Positions 43,714 to 52,766 of a stretch of 64,000 nucleotides of DNA are shown here, piece by piece. The notes under the pieces were generated by a model. That model saw only the letters and a list, made by a program, of their open reading frames with translations. It ran no database searches and was not told the origin of the DNA. Both the position numbers and the translations under genes were made by a program. Origin of the DNA: Pedobacter nutrimenti. Lineage in GTDB: Bacteria > Bacteroidota > Bacteroidia > Sphingobacteriales > Sphingobacteriaceae. Every line of letters begins with the position of its first letter. Position 1 is the first letter of the stretch. The stretch lies in contig NZ_QKLU01000001.1 of NCBI RefSeq assembly GCF_003208655.1, positions 496,001 to 560,000 of the forward strand. The letters run 5' to 3'.

Positions 43714-44934
43714 TTATTCCTCCACAAAATTAAGATCCCGGCCATAGGTTTCGTCAAGATTGTATAGGGCGATATAAGCTATACCAACGGTAATGATTGC
43801 CACTGCTACAGCTGCATTAATGATACCCAAATTTCCCCTTAGCCATTGGAATAGAATAGTGACCAAAATTAAGGAGCCTCTGACCATATTGGGAACACTG
43901 GTGGTTACAGTAGCCCTGAGATTAGTGCCAAATTGTTCTGCTGCTATAGTTACAAAAACAACCCAATAACCTGTAAAGATTCCAAAGAAGATGCATAGAA
44001 TATAGAAATTTATTGCAGTCCAGCCCTTAGTAAATAAGAAAAGCATCATACAAAGGAAGGTCAAGGTGAGAAAGATAAACACAATCTTTTTTCTTGTTTT
44101 AAAGACCTGGCTTAACGTTCCGGTTAGAAAATCTCCCAAAGAAATTCCGATATAAGTGAACATTACTCCTTTTCCATTATCCAGAAGGTCTTTTGCATCC
44201 AATGCTTTTCCAAAATCAGGTGCTATACCAACCAAAATGCCTACAACGAACCAAACGGGAACTGCAATTAGAATACAGTTTAGGTATTTGAAAAAACGTT
44301 TTTTATGAAAAAGCATTAAGAAATTTCCTTTGGAAACATCTTTCTTGAGCATGTTTTCAAATAAACCTGATTCAAATACACCAATACGCATTAATAGAAG
44401 GATTACACCAAGTCCCCCTCCTACAAAAAAGGCGGTTCTCCATTCAAACAAATCTCCTACTATGTATGCTGCCACAGCCCCCATTAAACCAATACCGGCA
44501 ACAAGCATGGTGCCATAACCACGTTTTTCTTTACTCATGCTCTCACTTACCAAGGTGATACCTGCCCCAAGTTCCCCCGCCAATCCAATTCCCGCGATAA
44601 AACGAAGTGCTGCATAAACCGGAATGGAAGTTGCGAAGCCATTGGCAATGTTGGCCAAGGAATATAACAGTATTGAGCCAAACAAAACTGAAAGACGCCC
44701 TTTTTTATCACCGATAATACCCCATAATATTCCTCCTGTTAGTAATCCCGCCATTTGCCAGTTCATTAAGGAGAGGCCAGTTTGAGTTAGTTTATCTGTG
44801 GGCACCCCAAGAGAGGCAAGGCTCTTATTTTTAATAATCAAAAATAAAAGAAGGTCATAAATGTCAACAAAATAGCCTAAAGCAGCTACCAGGACTAAAA
44901 AGAATACGTTTTTGTTTTGTTTTATCTCGTTCAT
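43714..44934 (-). CDS. MFS transporter (sugar/organic anion type)
   Basis: About 406 residues with 12 predicted membrane helices. The loop GDKKGRLSVLFG after helix 2 is the MFS signature (usual GxLaDrxGrr), and RFIAGIGLAGELGAGITLVSE in helix 4-5 (in pieces) resembles metabolite/proton symporters of the MHS/SHS type. The frame opens with TTG at 44973; the ATG at 44934 (MNEIKQ) is a better start. Substrate unknown. It is on the same strand as the small gene at 45011, with 76 bases between, and may be transcribed with it. Confidence 0.82.
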   Translation of the reverse strand: MNEIKQNKNVFFLVLVAALGYFVDIYDLLLFLIIKNKSLASLGVPTDKLTQTGLSLMNWQMAGLLTGGILWGIIGDKKGRLSVLFGSILLYSLANIANGFATSIPVYAALRFIAGIGLAGELGAGITLVSESMSKEKRGYGTMLVAGIGLMGAVAAYIVGDLFEWRTAFFVGGGLGVILLLMRIGVFESGLFENMLKKDVSKGNFLMLFHKKRFFKYLNCILIAVPVWFVVGILVGIAPDFGKALDAKDLLDNGKGVMFTYIGISLGDFLTGTLSQVFKTRKKIVFIFLTLTFLCMMLFLFTKGWTAINFYILCIFFGIFTGYWVVFVTIAAEQFGTNLRATVTTSVPNMVRGSLILVTILFQWLRGNLGIINAAVAVAIITVGIAYIALYNLDETYGRDLNFVEE

Positions 44935-45010
44935 ATCGTTTGTTTGGTCTTTTGAAAGTACAAACAAATTCAAATAATGCGATAAAAATTTTCAATTGAT
45001 TGAAGAACAT

Positions 45011-45319
45011 CTAATCATGATGCATTTTAAGTTTGCCCAGCAGTTCAGGAGAAACATTTTCAGCATAAGCGCCATAAGCGTCTATAAGTACCCCCTTTAA
45101 ATTGCCAACAGGAGAAGAAATTGCATAAATCACCGAGCTGTCTCCAGGATCATTCATCCCTTCAAACCGATAAAATTCATCTATCTCAAACTCCTCTGGC
45201 ATCAGCCTTAGGTCAATTGATTTACATTCAATACAGTCCTGTTGTAAAATGAAATCAAATTCATAGCCCCTGTTTCCGAGGTCTTCTACAGCAGCGGTAA
45301 GTGTGTCATAAATATGCAT
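45011..45319 (-). CDS. small conserved acidic protein of unknown function
   Basis: A 102-residue soluble protein, MHIYDTLTAAVEDLGNRGYE at the start, then ILQQDCIECKSIDLRLMPEEF with a CxxC pair (about residues 28-31), FYRFEGMNDPGDSSVIYAISS and KGVLIDAYGAY. Similar small proteins occur widely in Bacteroidota and are sometimes labelled phosphoribosylpyrophosphate synthetase, but at this length and without PRPP-synthase motifs (FDLHAxQ, the flexible loop) that label is not believable. The CxxC could bind metal or be redox-active. A regulatory or binding role is only a guess. Confidence 0.75.
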   Translation of the reverse strand: MHIYDTLTAAVEDLGNRGYEFDFILQQDCIECKSIDLRLMPEEFEIDEFYRFEGMNDPGDSSVIYAISSPVGNLKGVLIDAYGAYAENVSPELLGKLKMHHD

Positions 45320-45398
45320 AAACTAATTTACCTAAAATTTACGCTAACATCATAGATTTAATTTAAAAGTTCAAGAATCTTTCAGATATTTAAGGATC

Positions 45399-45884
45399 AT
45401 GGTTGTATCAGAAAAAACCCTTAAATGGGCCTTGTGTTTATATCCGCCTCTTTTATTTCAAAGAATATGGGTTAAAAAGTTTCACAAAAATTTCAGAGGA
45501 GTTGATGTTAAGATTAGTAAAAGCATACTCAACAGAAACTATAATGGGTCTATTTATGGAGGAACGATATATGGCGCAACAGATCCTTTTTATGCCCTTC
45601 TTTTTGATCAACTATTGCAACGTGAAGGTTTTAAGGTCCGGGTTTGGTTAAAAAGTGCTTCAATCCAATACCTCAAGCCAGGCCGTAGCAGTTTGTATTT
45701 TACAATTTCAGTCAACGACCAGATGCTTCGCGAAGCGGTAGAGGCCCTGAATACGGTCGGGAAATTCGTTAAGGCCTACCCTATGGAGGTTAAGGATAAA
45801 CATGGCGAACTTTGTGCTACGGTGATGAATGAGGTTTATGTTAGAAATCTCCATCACGGAGAAAAGTCTGTAGTGGCTTATTAA
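45399..45884 (+). CDS. DUF4442 hotdog-fold thioesterase-like protein
   Basis: A 161-residue protein of hotdog-fold type: NRNYNGSIYGGTIYGATDPFYALL (in pieces, about residues 48-70) carries the Gly-rich turn and acidic active-site-like Asp of the DUF4442/YiiD-C family, followed by a beta strand set (KVRVWLKSASIQYLK, SLYFTISV). Many members are thought to be acyl-CoA thioesterases, but the substrate is unknown. A short AAGGATC before the ATG at 45399 may act as a ribosome-binding site. It is followed 17 bases later by the AlbA_2 gene, suggesting an operon. Confidence 0.82.
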   Translation: MVVSEKTLKWALCLYPPLLFQRIWVKKFHKNFRGVDVKISKSILNRNYNGSIYGGTIYGATDPFYALLFDQLLQREGFKVRVWLKSASIQYLKPGRSSLYFTISVNDQMLREAVEALNTVGKFVKAYPMEVKDKHGELCATVMNEVYVRNLHHGEKSVVAY

Positions 45885-45901
45885 TCTTTTAAAAACTTCT
45901 T

Positions 45902-46537
45902 ATGAACATCAGAAAACTAATATTACAAGGCGAAGGAACAACGATTGATTTTAAGAAGACAATTACAAATCTGGAAAAAATTGCAAAAAGCCTTGTTGCA
46001 TTTGCGAATAATAAAGGAGGACAGTTATTGATTGGTGTGGCGGATGATGGGACCATCAAAGGTGTTAAATCTGAAGATGAGGAAAAGTATATGATTTTAA
46101 AATCTGCTCATCAATATTGTAAACCGGCAATAGAACCTGAATTTGAAGAAGTATATGTTGATGATAAACTGGTTTTGGTGGTGACAATCCGCTCTAGTGA
46201 TACAAAACCTCATTATGCCCTCGATGAACAAAAAAAATGGTGGGTTTATTTTAGAGTCGATGATAGAAGTGTTTTGGCCAGTAAAATTCTTGTGGATGTT
46301 CTTAAAAAGGGAAATAAAGATACAGGGCACATGATCAGTTATACTGAAGACGAAAAAAAACTTTTCGAATATTTAAAAGAAGAAGGACGCATAACCCTTC
46401 TGGAATTTAGCAAAATCATCCGGAGCTCTCATCGTCACGCTCAGAAAATTCTGGTTAATATGATCCTAACAGGCGTTTTACTCCCTCATAGTTCGGAGAA
46501 AGAAGAATACTTTACCATGACCGAAAGAACCGGTTAA
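45902..46537 (+). CDS. AlbA_2 (Schlafen-like) domain protein
   Basis: A 211-residue protein. The N-terminal AlbA_2 domain (residues about 8-125) has EGTTIDFKKTI, then KSLVAFANNKGGQLLIGVADDG and GVKSEDEEK, with the acidic and basic residues typical of this fold, which is often attached to winged-helix transcription factors and to Schlafen nucleases. The C-terminal 80 residues (TEDEKKLFEYLKEEGRITLLEFSKII, in pieces, then HAQKILVNMILTGVL) form a likely winged helix. It could be a DNA- or RNA-binding regulator. It sits between a thioesterase-like gene and a MATE pump gene and may control either. Confidence 0.85.
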   Translation: MNIRKLILQGEGTTIDFKKTITNLEKIAKSLVAFANNKGGQLLIGVADDGTIKGVKSEDEEKYMILKSAHQYCKPAIEPEFEEVYVDDKLVLVVTIRSSDTKPHYALDEQKKWWVYFRVDDRSVLASKILVDVLKKGNKDTGHMISYTEDEKKLFEYLKEEGRITLLEFSKIIRSSHRHAQKILVNMILTGVLLPHSSEKEEYFTMTERTG

Positions 46538-46574
46538 ATAGCCTTATCTTTGCGAACTTATTTATGTTTTCCCT

Positions 46575-47942
46575 ATGCCCAGTCTGTTTTACGATAAATA
46601 CAAGCCTTATTATTCCGATAATCTTAAGCTGGCGATGCCTATTGTGGTATCCCAGTTAGGACATACATTGGTTCACATGGCAGACAGTGTGATTGTGGGA
46701 CATTTTGCGGGTACTATTCAACTTGCGGCGGTTTCTCTTGTTAATAGTCTTTTTATGCTGATCCTGGTGTTGGGACTGGGGATATCTTATGGCCTTACCC
46801 CTTTGATTGCACAAGAAAATGGCCGGAAAAATTATGAGGAATGTGGGAGGCTTTTATCAAATAGCCTGGTTATTAATTTCCTCACAGGACTATTTTTATA
46901 CTGTCTTGTCCATTTTGGTACTTTGCTTGTTATCGATCATTTGGGACAATCTCCGGAAGTGGTAGCTTATGCAAAACCGTATCTGGGGTATTTGGCCGTG
47001 TCTATCATTCCTTTGATGATTTTCCAAACCTTTAAGCAATTTGCCGAAGGTCTTGGTTTCACCAAGCAAGCGATGTATGTTTCTATCTGGGGTAATGTGA
47101 TCAATATTATCTTCGGGGTAATTTTTGTAAAAGGCATGTTTGGCATTGCTCCGATGGGTGTTAAAGGTGTAGGCCTAAGCACGCTAATTGACCGGATTTT
47201 AATGGCTGTGGTGATGTTTATTTACATCAGTCGCTCTAAACACTTCAAGATTTATTTAAAGGGGTTTAAATTAAAATTCTTAAATAAAATTTCCAGTCTT
47301 CGGATTGCTAAGATAGGTGCCCCTGTGGCGCTGCAATACTCCTTTGAGATTAGTGCATTCAGCGGGGCCGCAATTTTAATTGGAACTATTGGTGCTGTTG
47401 AACAGGCAGCTCATCAGATTGCTATCAATCTATCTGCGATTACTTATATGTTGGCTGCCGGAATTGCTTCTGCAGCCACTATAAAAACCGGAAATAATCT
47501 GGGTAAGAATAACCTGTTTGATCTTCGTCATTCTGCAATTGCCAGCTACCATATTGTAATTGGCTTTATGAGTTTAACGGCTTTGTTATTTGTGGGGGCC
47601 AATCAATTGCTTCCTTTTATTTATACAGAAGATACAGCTGTCATTTCAATTGCTGCCCAGTTATTGGTGATAGCAGGCTTTTTCCAGTTATTTGATGGCA
47701 CGCAAGTGGTAGGCTTAGGCGTGTTAAGGGGGCTTGGAGATGTTAATATACCCACGTTGATTACCTTTATCGCCTATTGGATTATTGGAATTCCTTTAGG
47801 CTATTTTCTAGGAATCGAATTGGGCTTTGGGGTTAATGGAATTTGGTATGGTTTGACCTTTGGATTATTAACAGCCTCATTATTGTTGTTTTTGCGATTT
47901 CAGAAAAAAACAAAGAATCTACATGTTACAGCTGTTGTCTAG
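46575..47942 (+). CDS. MATE family efflux transporter
   Basis: A 455-residue integral membrane protein with about 12 helices in two halves. The MATE signature MPIVVSQLGHTLVHMADSVIVGHFAG (in pieces, about residues 20-45) includes the conserved Gln/Asp region, with GLGISYGLTPLIAQENG and NVINIIFGVIFVKG next; the second half has ASAATIKTGNNLGKN. MATE pumps use sodium or proton gradients to expel cationic drugs and metabolites. TATCTTTG at 46545-46552 is a well-placed -7 box, 22 bases from the start, though I cannot find its -33 partner; the gene follows the AlbA_2 gene by 37 bases. Confidence 0.92.
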   Translation: MPSLFYDKYKPYYSDNLKLAMPIVVSQLGHTLVHMADSVIVGHFAGTIQLAAVSLVNSLFMLILVLGLGISYGLTPLIAQENGRKNYEECGRLLSNSLVINFLTGLFLYCLVHFGTLLVIDHLGQSPEVVAYAKPYLGYLAVSIIPLMIFQTFKQFAEGLGFTKQAMYVSIWGNVINIIFGVIFVKGMFGIAPMGVKGVGLSTLIDRILMAVVMFIYISRSKHFKIYLKGFKLKFLNKISSLRIAKIGAPVALQYSFEISAFSGAAILIGTIGAVEQAAHQIAINLSAITYMLAAGIASAATIKTGNNLGKNNLFDLRHSAIASYHIVIGFMSLTALLFVGANQLLPFIYTEDTAVISIAAQLLVIAGFFQLFDGTQVVGLGVLRGLGDVNIPTLITFIAYWIIGIPLGYFLGIELGFGVNGIWYGLTFGLLTASLLLFLRFQKKTKNLHVTAVV

Positions 47943-48147
47943 AGCCATTTTATTATTTATTTAAATAATGACCCGTTTTATTCCCAGTAAATCTGTAGTG
48001 ATTACGGTAATTTATTGACGAAGTATAAAATAAAATTAAGCACTTGTTCGTTTATTATGCTGATTTTATTATTTTAGTCAGAGTATGTTTCTGTTTTGTT
48101 AGAAACCAAACTAAAAAACAAAGATAAATCTGCTTCTGGCATTTTAA

Positions 48148-49620
48148 ATGATAAAGGTAATCAATAAGCTCCGGGAAAGATTGAAAGCTTCAACTCTTAA
48201 CAATCTAATTATTCAGTATGAAGTCAGACAGGCTAACCTAACAAGGTCAATGGTCCTGACGGGTGCTTGTTTTCCTCTTTCAGTAATCCTTTTCCTTTTT
48301 TATTATTTAAATATGGAATCGGAAAATTCCGCTACTATAGAGTGGACTCGACAGGTAATTTCGATTGATCTGATCGCTGGAACAATTATTCTGGTCTTAT
48401 TTTTTTTAACCTATTTTAAGTATAAAAAGAAAGAACATAAAGATTTTATTGGGGGCATCTTGCCTGATGTTGTTTTTATGGTCATTGCAATATGGGGTGT
48501 TCTTTCTAGTGTTCTTGAGCAATCCGTTACTTCCTCTATTATTGAGTTTGTATTGGCTTGTGCAGCCTGTTCTTTATGCTTGTTGATTAGGCCATGGCGA
48601 TTGTTGCTCTATCTGAGTCTTATATTTTTGTTGTTTTATGCCGGGATTTTATATGCTCAGACAGACCATAAAATAAGGATATTCAACATTGCCAATGGCT
48701 TTTGTGCTGTGGTGATTTGCTTTGGCTTATCCCTCATGCAATGGCGTAATCATATGATCAGGTTTCGTCAGAATCGAAAAATTCAAGAGCAAAACAAAGC
48801 ACTAGAAAATAATTATTCCGATTTACTGCTCTCTTCAGAAGAGCTTTCCAGGGCCAATTCCAGTAAAGATAAGTTTTTTGCTATTCTTGCTCATGACCTA
48901 AGAGGTCCAATTTCTTCCACTTTGGCTTTAACAGATCTTTTAGAAGAAGGTTTTTTTGAAACAGATGAAAGTGAAAGAAAAAGGATGTACAGGTTGTTAC
49001 AATCCAGTCTCGATACGACAGCTAAACTATTGGAAAATGTATTACTTTGGTCCAGAAATCAAACAGGAAGTATAAATTTTAATCCTGTAGAGGTAAACCT
49101 CTATGAGGTGATTCAAAACAGTAAATCTTTTTTACAAATTGTTGCTGCCCAGAAAGATATTCAAGTTTTCAATACTGTTGACAAAGGGGTACATATTCTT
49201 GCGGATGTAGATATGATTAATACTATTTTTCGTAACCTGATCTCAAATGCAATTAAGTTCACCCCAAATTTTGGAGAAGTTGAAATTGGTTCTGAGTATT
49301 ACTACGATCAAAAAGATAAAACAAGTTTTGTGAAAATTTCGGTATGTGACCATGGTGTTGGCATGACCCAGGAGACTTTAAATGGATTATTTAAAATAGA
49401 TCGTAAAGTACTGTTTCCGGGCACAAATAATGAAACAGGTACAGGGTTGGGTTTAATTCTATGTCATGACTTTGTGCAAAAGCATGGGGGTACCATAGAA
49501 GTTAAGAGTAAACAAGGAGAAGGAACCATTTTTATGATCAAACTTCCTGTTCCCGGTCAGATTTCTGCAGAAGGCAAGCATTCAAAGAAAGCACAAAACA
49601 TATCTATTTCTAACCTCTAA
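48148..49620 (+). CDS. orphan sensor histidine kinase
   Basis: A 490-residue membrane sensor kinase. Six hydrophobic segments fill residues about 35-197, with no large periplasmic domain, so it probably senses a membrane or cytosolic signal. A coiled-coil linker (about 205-240) leads to the HisKA domain with His249 in FFAILAHDLRGPISS, and the ATPase domain holds NLISNAIKFTP (363-373), DHGVGM (401-406) and the G box GTGLGLILCHDF (431-442). No receiver domain, HAMP or PAS is seen. No response regulator is close; the single-domain regulator at 6965 is the only one in the window, but a link is a guess. Confidence 0.93.
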   Translation: MIKVINKLRERLKASTLNNLIIQYEVRQANLTRSMVLTGACFPLSVILFLFYYLNMESENSATIEWTRQVISIDLIAGTIILVLFFLTYFKYKKKEHKDFIGGILPDVVFMVIAIWGVLSSVLEQSVTSSIIEFVLACAACSLCLLIRPWRLLLYLSLIFLLFYAGILYAQTDHKIRIFNIANGFCAVVICFGLSLMQWRNHMIRFRQNRKIQEQNKALENNYSDLLLSSEELSRANSSKDKFFAILAHDLRGPISSTLALTDLLEEGFFETDESERKRMYRLLQSSLDTTAKLLENVLLWSRNQTGSINFNPVEVNLYEVIQNSKSFLQIVAAQKDIQVFNTVDKGVHILADVDMINTIFRNLISNAIKFTPNFGEVEIGSEYYYDQKDKTSFVKISVCDHGVGMTQETLNGLFKIDRKVLFPGTNNETGTGLGLILCHDFVQKHGGTIEVKSKQGEGTIFMIKLPVPGQISAEGKHSKKAQNISISNL

Positions 49621-49680
49621 TTTTGGGCTGAATTATTTCGGATGTATTTTCTAAATAGATACTTGCTTTGTGAAAATTCC

Positions 49681-49718
49681 AATGTAAACCCATTTCCAAT
49701 TAAAAATGGATTTACATT
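49681..49718. terminator. convergent terminator, histidine kinase / galM
   Basis: 15-base arms (49681-49695 and 49704-49718) with one mismatch on the plus strand, which becomes a G-U pair in minus-strand RNA. Located between the two convergent stops; TTTT follows on the plus strand at 49721-49724. Confidence 0.65.
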
Positions 49719-49730
49719 AGTTTTACGCCA

Positions 49731-50771
49731 TTATTTATGCTCTACTTTGTAAATTGTAGTTTGAAAATAGGTCTCTCCAGGATATAGAATTGTTGAAGGA
49801 AATTCTGGGATATTTATTGCATTTGGATGATGCTGTGTTTCGATACAAAAGCCCTCTGATGAATGATAATCCCGATTTCCCTTTCCGTTTTTAACAGATA
49901 GGTATTTAGAGGTGTAAAAGTGGGCCACAGGTTCCGTGGTGTAAATGGATAACTTTAAACCGCTGCTTTCTTCTGTAGTTTCAGAAGCAAGAGTAAATTC
50001 TCCGTAGTTCTTATCGAGCACAAAGCTTTGGTCATAACCCTCCTGCTCATTCCAATCTCTTCCAATTGGTTTTGAACCTAGGAAATCATATTTTGTATTT
50101 TCTACGGGAATAAGTTTACCGGTAACCACATAATTTTGATCTTGTTCCAAATAAAAACTTGCAGGCATTCGGTGGAGATGTCTTGCCACAGTTCCTAAAT
50201 CAGGAGAAAGATTAAAATAACTGTGATGAGTTAGATTCACCGCTGTAGATTCATCGGTTTCTGCTTTATAATCAAGGATAAGCTCATTTTCTTCGGTTAG
50301 TTTAAAAGTGAGTTGAATGGTTAAATTACCCGGAAACCCCTCTTCTCCCGCTTTACTGATGTACTGTAGGGTGAGGCTAGGGTCTACTGTTGGTAGAATG
50401 TCCCATACCTTTTTATCGAATCCAATATCCCCGCCATGTAGACAGTCTCCACCTTTAGCTTGTGACAGTTGATAGATTTTTTCCTTAATGCTAAATCTAC
50501 CGCTCTTAATCCGATTGGCGTAACGACCTATAACCGCACCAAGATAAGGATAATCTGAGCCGGTGTAATCAGGATTAATGTAACCTGAAAAATCATCAAA
50601 ACCCAGTACAATGTCTTGTTTTTCTCCTTTGGCATTGGTGACTATAAAATGGCTTAGGATGGCACCGTAATTATAAATTTTCACATAGGTTCCCTTTTTG
50701 TTAATTAATTCAACGGCGAAGATTTCCTTTCCGTCGATAATGTGTCCGGTTTTTATCAGGTTTGCTTTCAT
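49731..50771 (-). CDS. galM: aldose 1-epimerase (galactose mutarotase)
   Basis: A 346-residue enzyme that interconverts the alpha and beta anomers of galactose and glucose. The beta-sandwich shows IGRYANRIKSGRF (about residues 80-92), the substrate-binding NLTHHSYFNLS (about 176-186) with the catalytic His, and FCIETQHHPNAINIP (about 310-324) with the catalytic Glu. No signal peptide, so cytosolic. It is divergent from galK across 240 bases. Confidence 0.94.
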   Translation of the reverse strand: MKANLIKTGHIIDGKEIFAVELINKKGTYVKIYNYGAILSHFIVTNAKGEKQDIVLGFDDFSGYINPDYTGSDYPYLGAVIGRYANRIKSGRFSIKEKIYQLSQAKGGDCLHGGDIGFDKKVWDILPTVDPSLTLQYISKAGEEGFPGNLTIQLTFKLTEENELILDYKAETDESTAVNLTHHSYFNLSPDLGTVARHLHRMPASFYLEQDQNYVVTGKLIPVENTKYDFLGSKPIGRDWNEQEGYDQSFVLDKNYGEFTLASETTEESSGLKLSIYTTEPVAHFYTSKYLSVKNGKGNRDYHSSEGFCIETQHHPNAINIPEFPSTILYPGETYFQTTIYKVEHK

Positions 50772-51011
50772 TTGTATCTAATTTGCTGCTCTTTATAGTC
50801 ACTTATTTCCTTACTTTATAGAAAACAATCATGCTTTAGTGTATTTGATGATTATTTTAAACCTATTGGATTCATATTGCTATATTAGGCTTTCTTAAAA
50901 TTAACAATACTAATTAATACTTTACCAAAAGCAAGAACTTAATTCAAATTAAGTAATGTATTTTGACAAGAGAGCAAGAATAGATAGGACAAAACAAAGC
51001 TATATATATAA

Positions 51012-52163
51012 ATGAAATCTGATCTGGAACATAAATTCTTTGAACATTACAATCAACATCCTGAAAAAATTTATTTTAGCCCGGGACGGGTGAATCTTAT
51101 TGGAGAACATATCGATTACAATGGCGGACTAGTCATGCCATGCGCGGTGACAATGGGAACTTGGTTATTGGTCGCCCCGAATCGGAATGGGGAACTTAGA
51201 TTTAAAAGCGGGAATTTTGAAGAAGAGTATACGGTTGCCCTGCAATCAGGCTATGCTAAAACTGGTGGAGAGTGGTACAATTATCCATTGGGCGTTTTTA
51301 ATGAAATATTAAAAGAAAAAAGAATAAATTATGGATTAGATCTAATGTATTTTGGAAATATTCCTATAGGATCAGGCCTCTCTTCTTCTGCGTCTATAGA
51401 AGTGGTTACTGCCTATGCCTTGAATGATCTTTTTAATTTTGATTATGATAAACTTGAACTGGTACTGCTTTCCCAAAAAGTGGAAAATGAATTTATGGGA
51501 GTTAATTGCGGGATTATGGATCAATTTGCTGTTGCTTTTGGTGAAAGAAATAAGGCAATTGTTTTGAATTGTGACAGTCTGGATTATAAACTGGTAAACT
51601 GTAATCTTGGTGATTATTTATTAGCGATAATCAATACCAATAAACCCAGAAAACTTGCAGAATCAAAATATAATGAAAGAGTTGAAGAATGTAAAAGAGC
51701 GCTGGAAGATTTAAATAAAGAAATCAAAGTTAATCATCTGTGTGAGTTGAATGCCGAGAAATTTGCCTTGCATAGCCATTTAATAGAAAATGAAACAATT
51801 CTAAAAAGGGCAATTCATGTGATCAAAGAAAATGATCGTGTACATTTAGCGGCCAAAGCACTCAGTGAGAACAATCTGGCTGAATTTGGTCGTTTGATGT
51901 TTGCTTCTCATCAATCATTAAAAGATTTCTATGAAGTTACAGGAATCGAGTTGGATACTGTTGTTGACTTCTGTAGTCAATACCCTGGGGTTGTTGGTGC
52001 AAGAATGACTGGGGCAGGTTTTGGAGGTTGTGCCATTGCATTGGTTCAGAAAGGAACAGAAGAAGATTTTGCAATAAAACTAAATGATTTCTATATCTCT
52101 AAAATTGGTTATTCTCCGACAGTTTACTTAAGTGAAATCGGGCATGGTGCATCTGCAATTTAG
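51012..52163 (+). CDS. galK: galactokinase
   Basis: A 383-residue GHMP kinase that phosphorylates galactose at C1. The three family motifs are present: PGRVNLIGEHIDYNGG (residues about 24-39), the ATP loop PIGSGLSSSASIEV (about 118-131) and ARMTGAGFGGCAIALV (about 336-351). The Leloir transferase and epimerase genes are not next to it. The promoter lies in the 240 bases shared with galM; a TTTTGACA at 50961-50968 is present but I see no clear -7 box. Confidence 0.96.
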   Translation: MKSDLEHKFFEHYNQHPEKIYFSPGRVNLIGEHIDYNGGLVMPCAVTMGTWLLVAPNRNGELRFKSGNFEEEYTVALQSGYAKTGGEWYNYPLGVFNEILKEKRINYGLDLMYFGNIPIGSGLSSSASIEVVTAYALNDLFNFDYDKLELVLLSQKVENEFMGVNCGIMDQFAVAFGERNKAIVLNCDSLDYKLVNCNLGDYLLAIINTNKPRKLAESKYNERVEECKRALEDLNKEIKVNHLCELNAEKFALHSHLIENETILKRAIHVIKENDRVHLAAKALSENNLAEFGRLMFASHQSLKDFYEVTGIELDTVVDFCSQYPGVVGARMTGAGFGGCAIALVQKGTEEDFAIKLNDFYISKIGYSPTVYLSEIGHGASAI

Positions 52164-52227
52164 TTTTACTTTTGCCCCAAATGTTGTCTAGCTGGAAAAA
52201 GGCCAGATAGAAATAAAAAAATGTTAG

Positions 52228-52758
52228 ATGAAGAAGTTGAAATTAGACGATTTGAATAGGGTTAGCATAGAGGCTTTCAAAGAACAAGACAAATTACCGG
52301 TAGTAGTAGTTCTTGATAACGTCAGGAGTATGCATAATGTAGGTTCTGTATTTAGGACAGGTGATGGCTTTTCAATAGAAAAAATAGTTCTTTGCGGTAT
52401 TACAGCGCAGCCTCCTCATCGTGAAATAGAAAAAACGGCTTTGGGAGCGACACAATCTATCGATTGGATACATTTTGGTGATACCCTTGATGCAGTAAAA
52501 AGCCTTAGAGATCTGGGATATAAAATCATTGCTGTAGAGCAGGCCAGTAATAGCATTATGCTCAATACATTTCAGCCAGTAAATATGGAAAAGTATGCAT
52601 TGATTTTCGGAAATGAAGTCGAAGGGGTAAGTGATAAAGTGATGGAAGTTATTGATCAATGCATTGAAATCCCTCAGTTTGGAACAAAACACTCTTTTAA
52701 TATTGTAATCTCAGCTGGGATTGTACTCTGGGATTTCTTTGCCAAATTAAAATTGTAA
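52228..52758 (+). CDS. TrmH family (SpoU) RNA methyltransferase
   Basis: A 176-residue SPOUT-class methyltransferase. The three motifs are MHNVGSVFRTGDGF (about 34-47), IFGNEVEGVSDKVM (about 129-142) and IPQFGTKHSFNIVISAGIVLWDF (about 151-173, in pieces), forming the trefoil knot that binds S-adenosylmethionine. Members methylate ribose 2'-OH in tRNA or rRNA; the target here is unknown. No extra RNA-binding domain is present. An ATG at 52221 is in another frame and soon stops. The next gene starts eight bases after the stop, so they are likely co-transcribed. Confidence 0.9.
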   Translation: MKKLKLDDLNRVSIEAFKEQDKLPVVVVLDNVRSMHNVGSVFRTGDGFSIEKIVLCGITAQPPHREIEKTALGATQSIDWIHFGDTLDAVKSLRDLGYKIIAVEQASNSIMLNTFQPVNMEKYALIFGNEVEGVSDKVMEVIDQCIEIPQFGTKHSFNIVISAGIVLWDFFAKLKL

Positions 52759-52766
52759 CCTTAATT

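Noticed and set aside
47952..47969. A/T-only palindrome ATTATTTA-TT-TAAATAAT after the MATE gene as a terminator
   Set aside because: It has no G-C pairs and no T run after it, so a stable terminator hairpin is unlikely.
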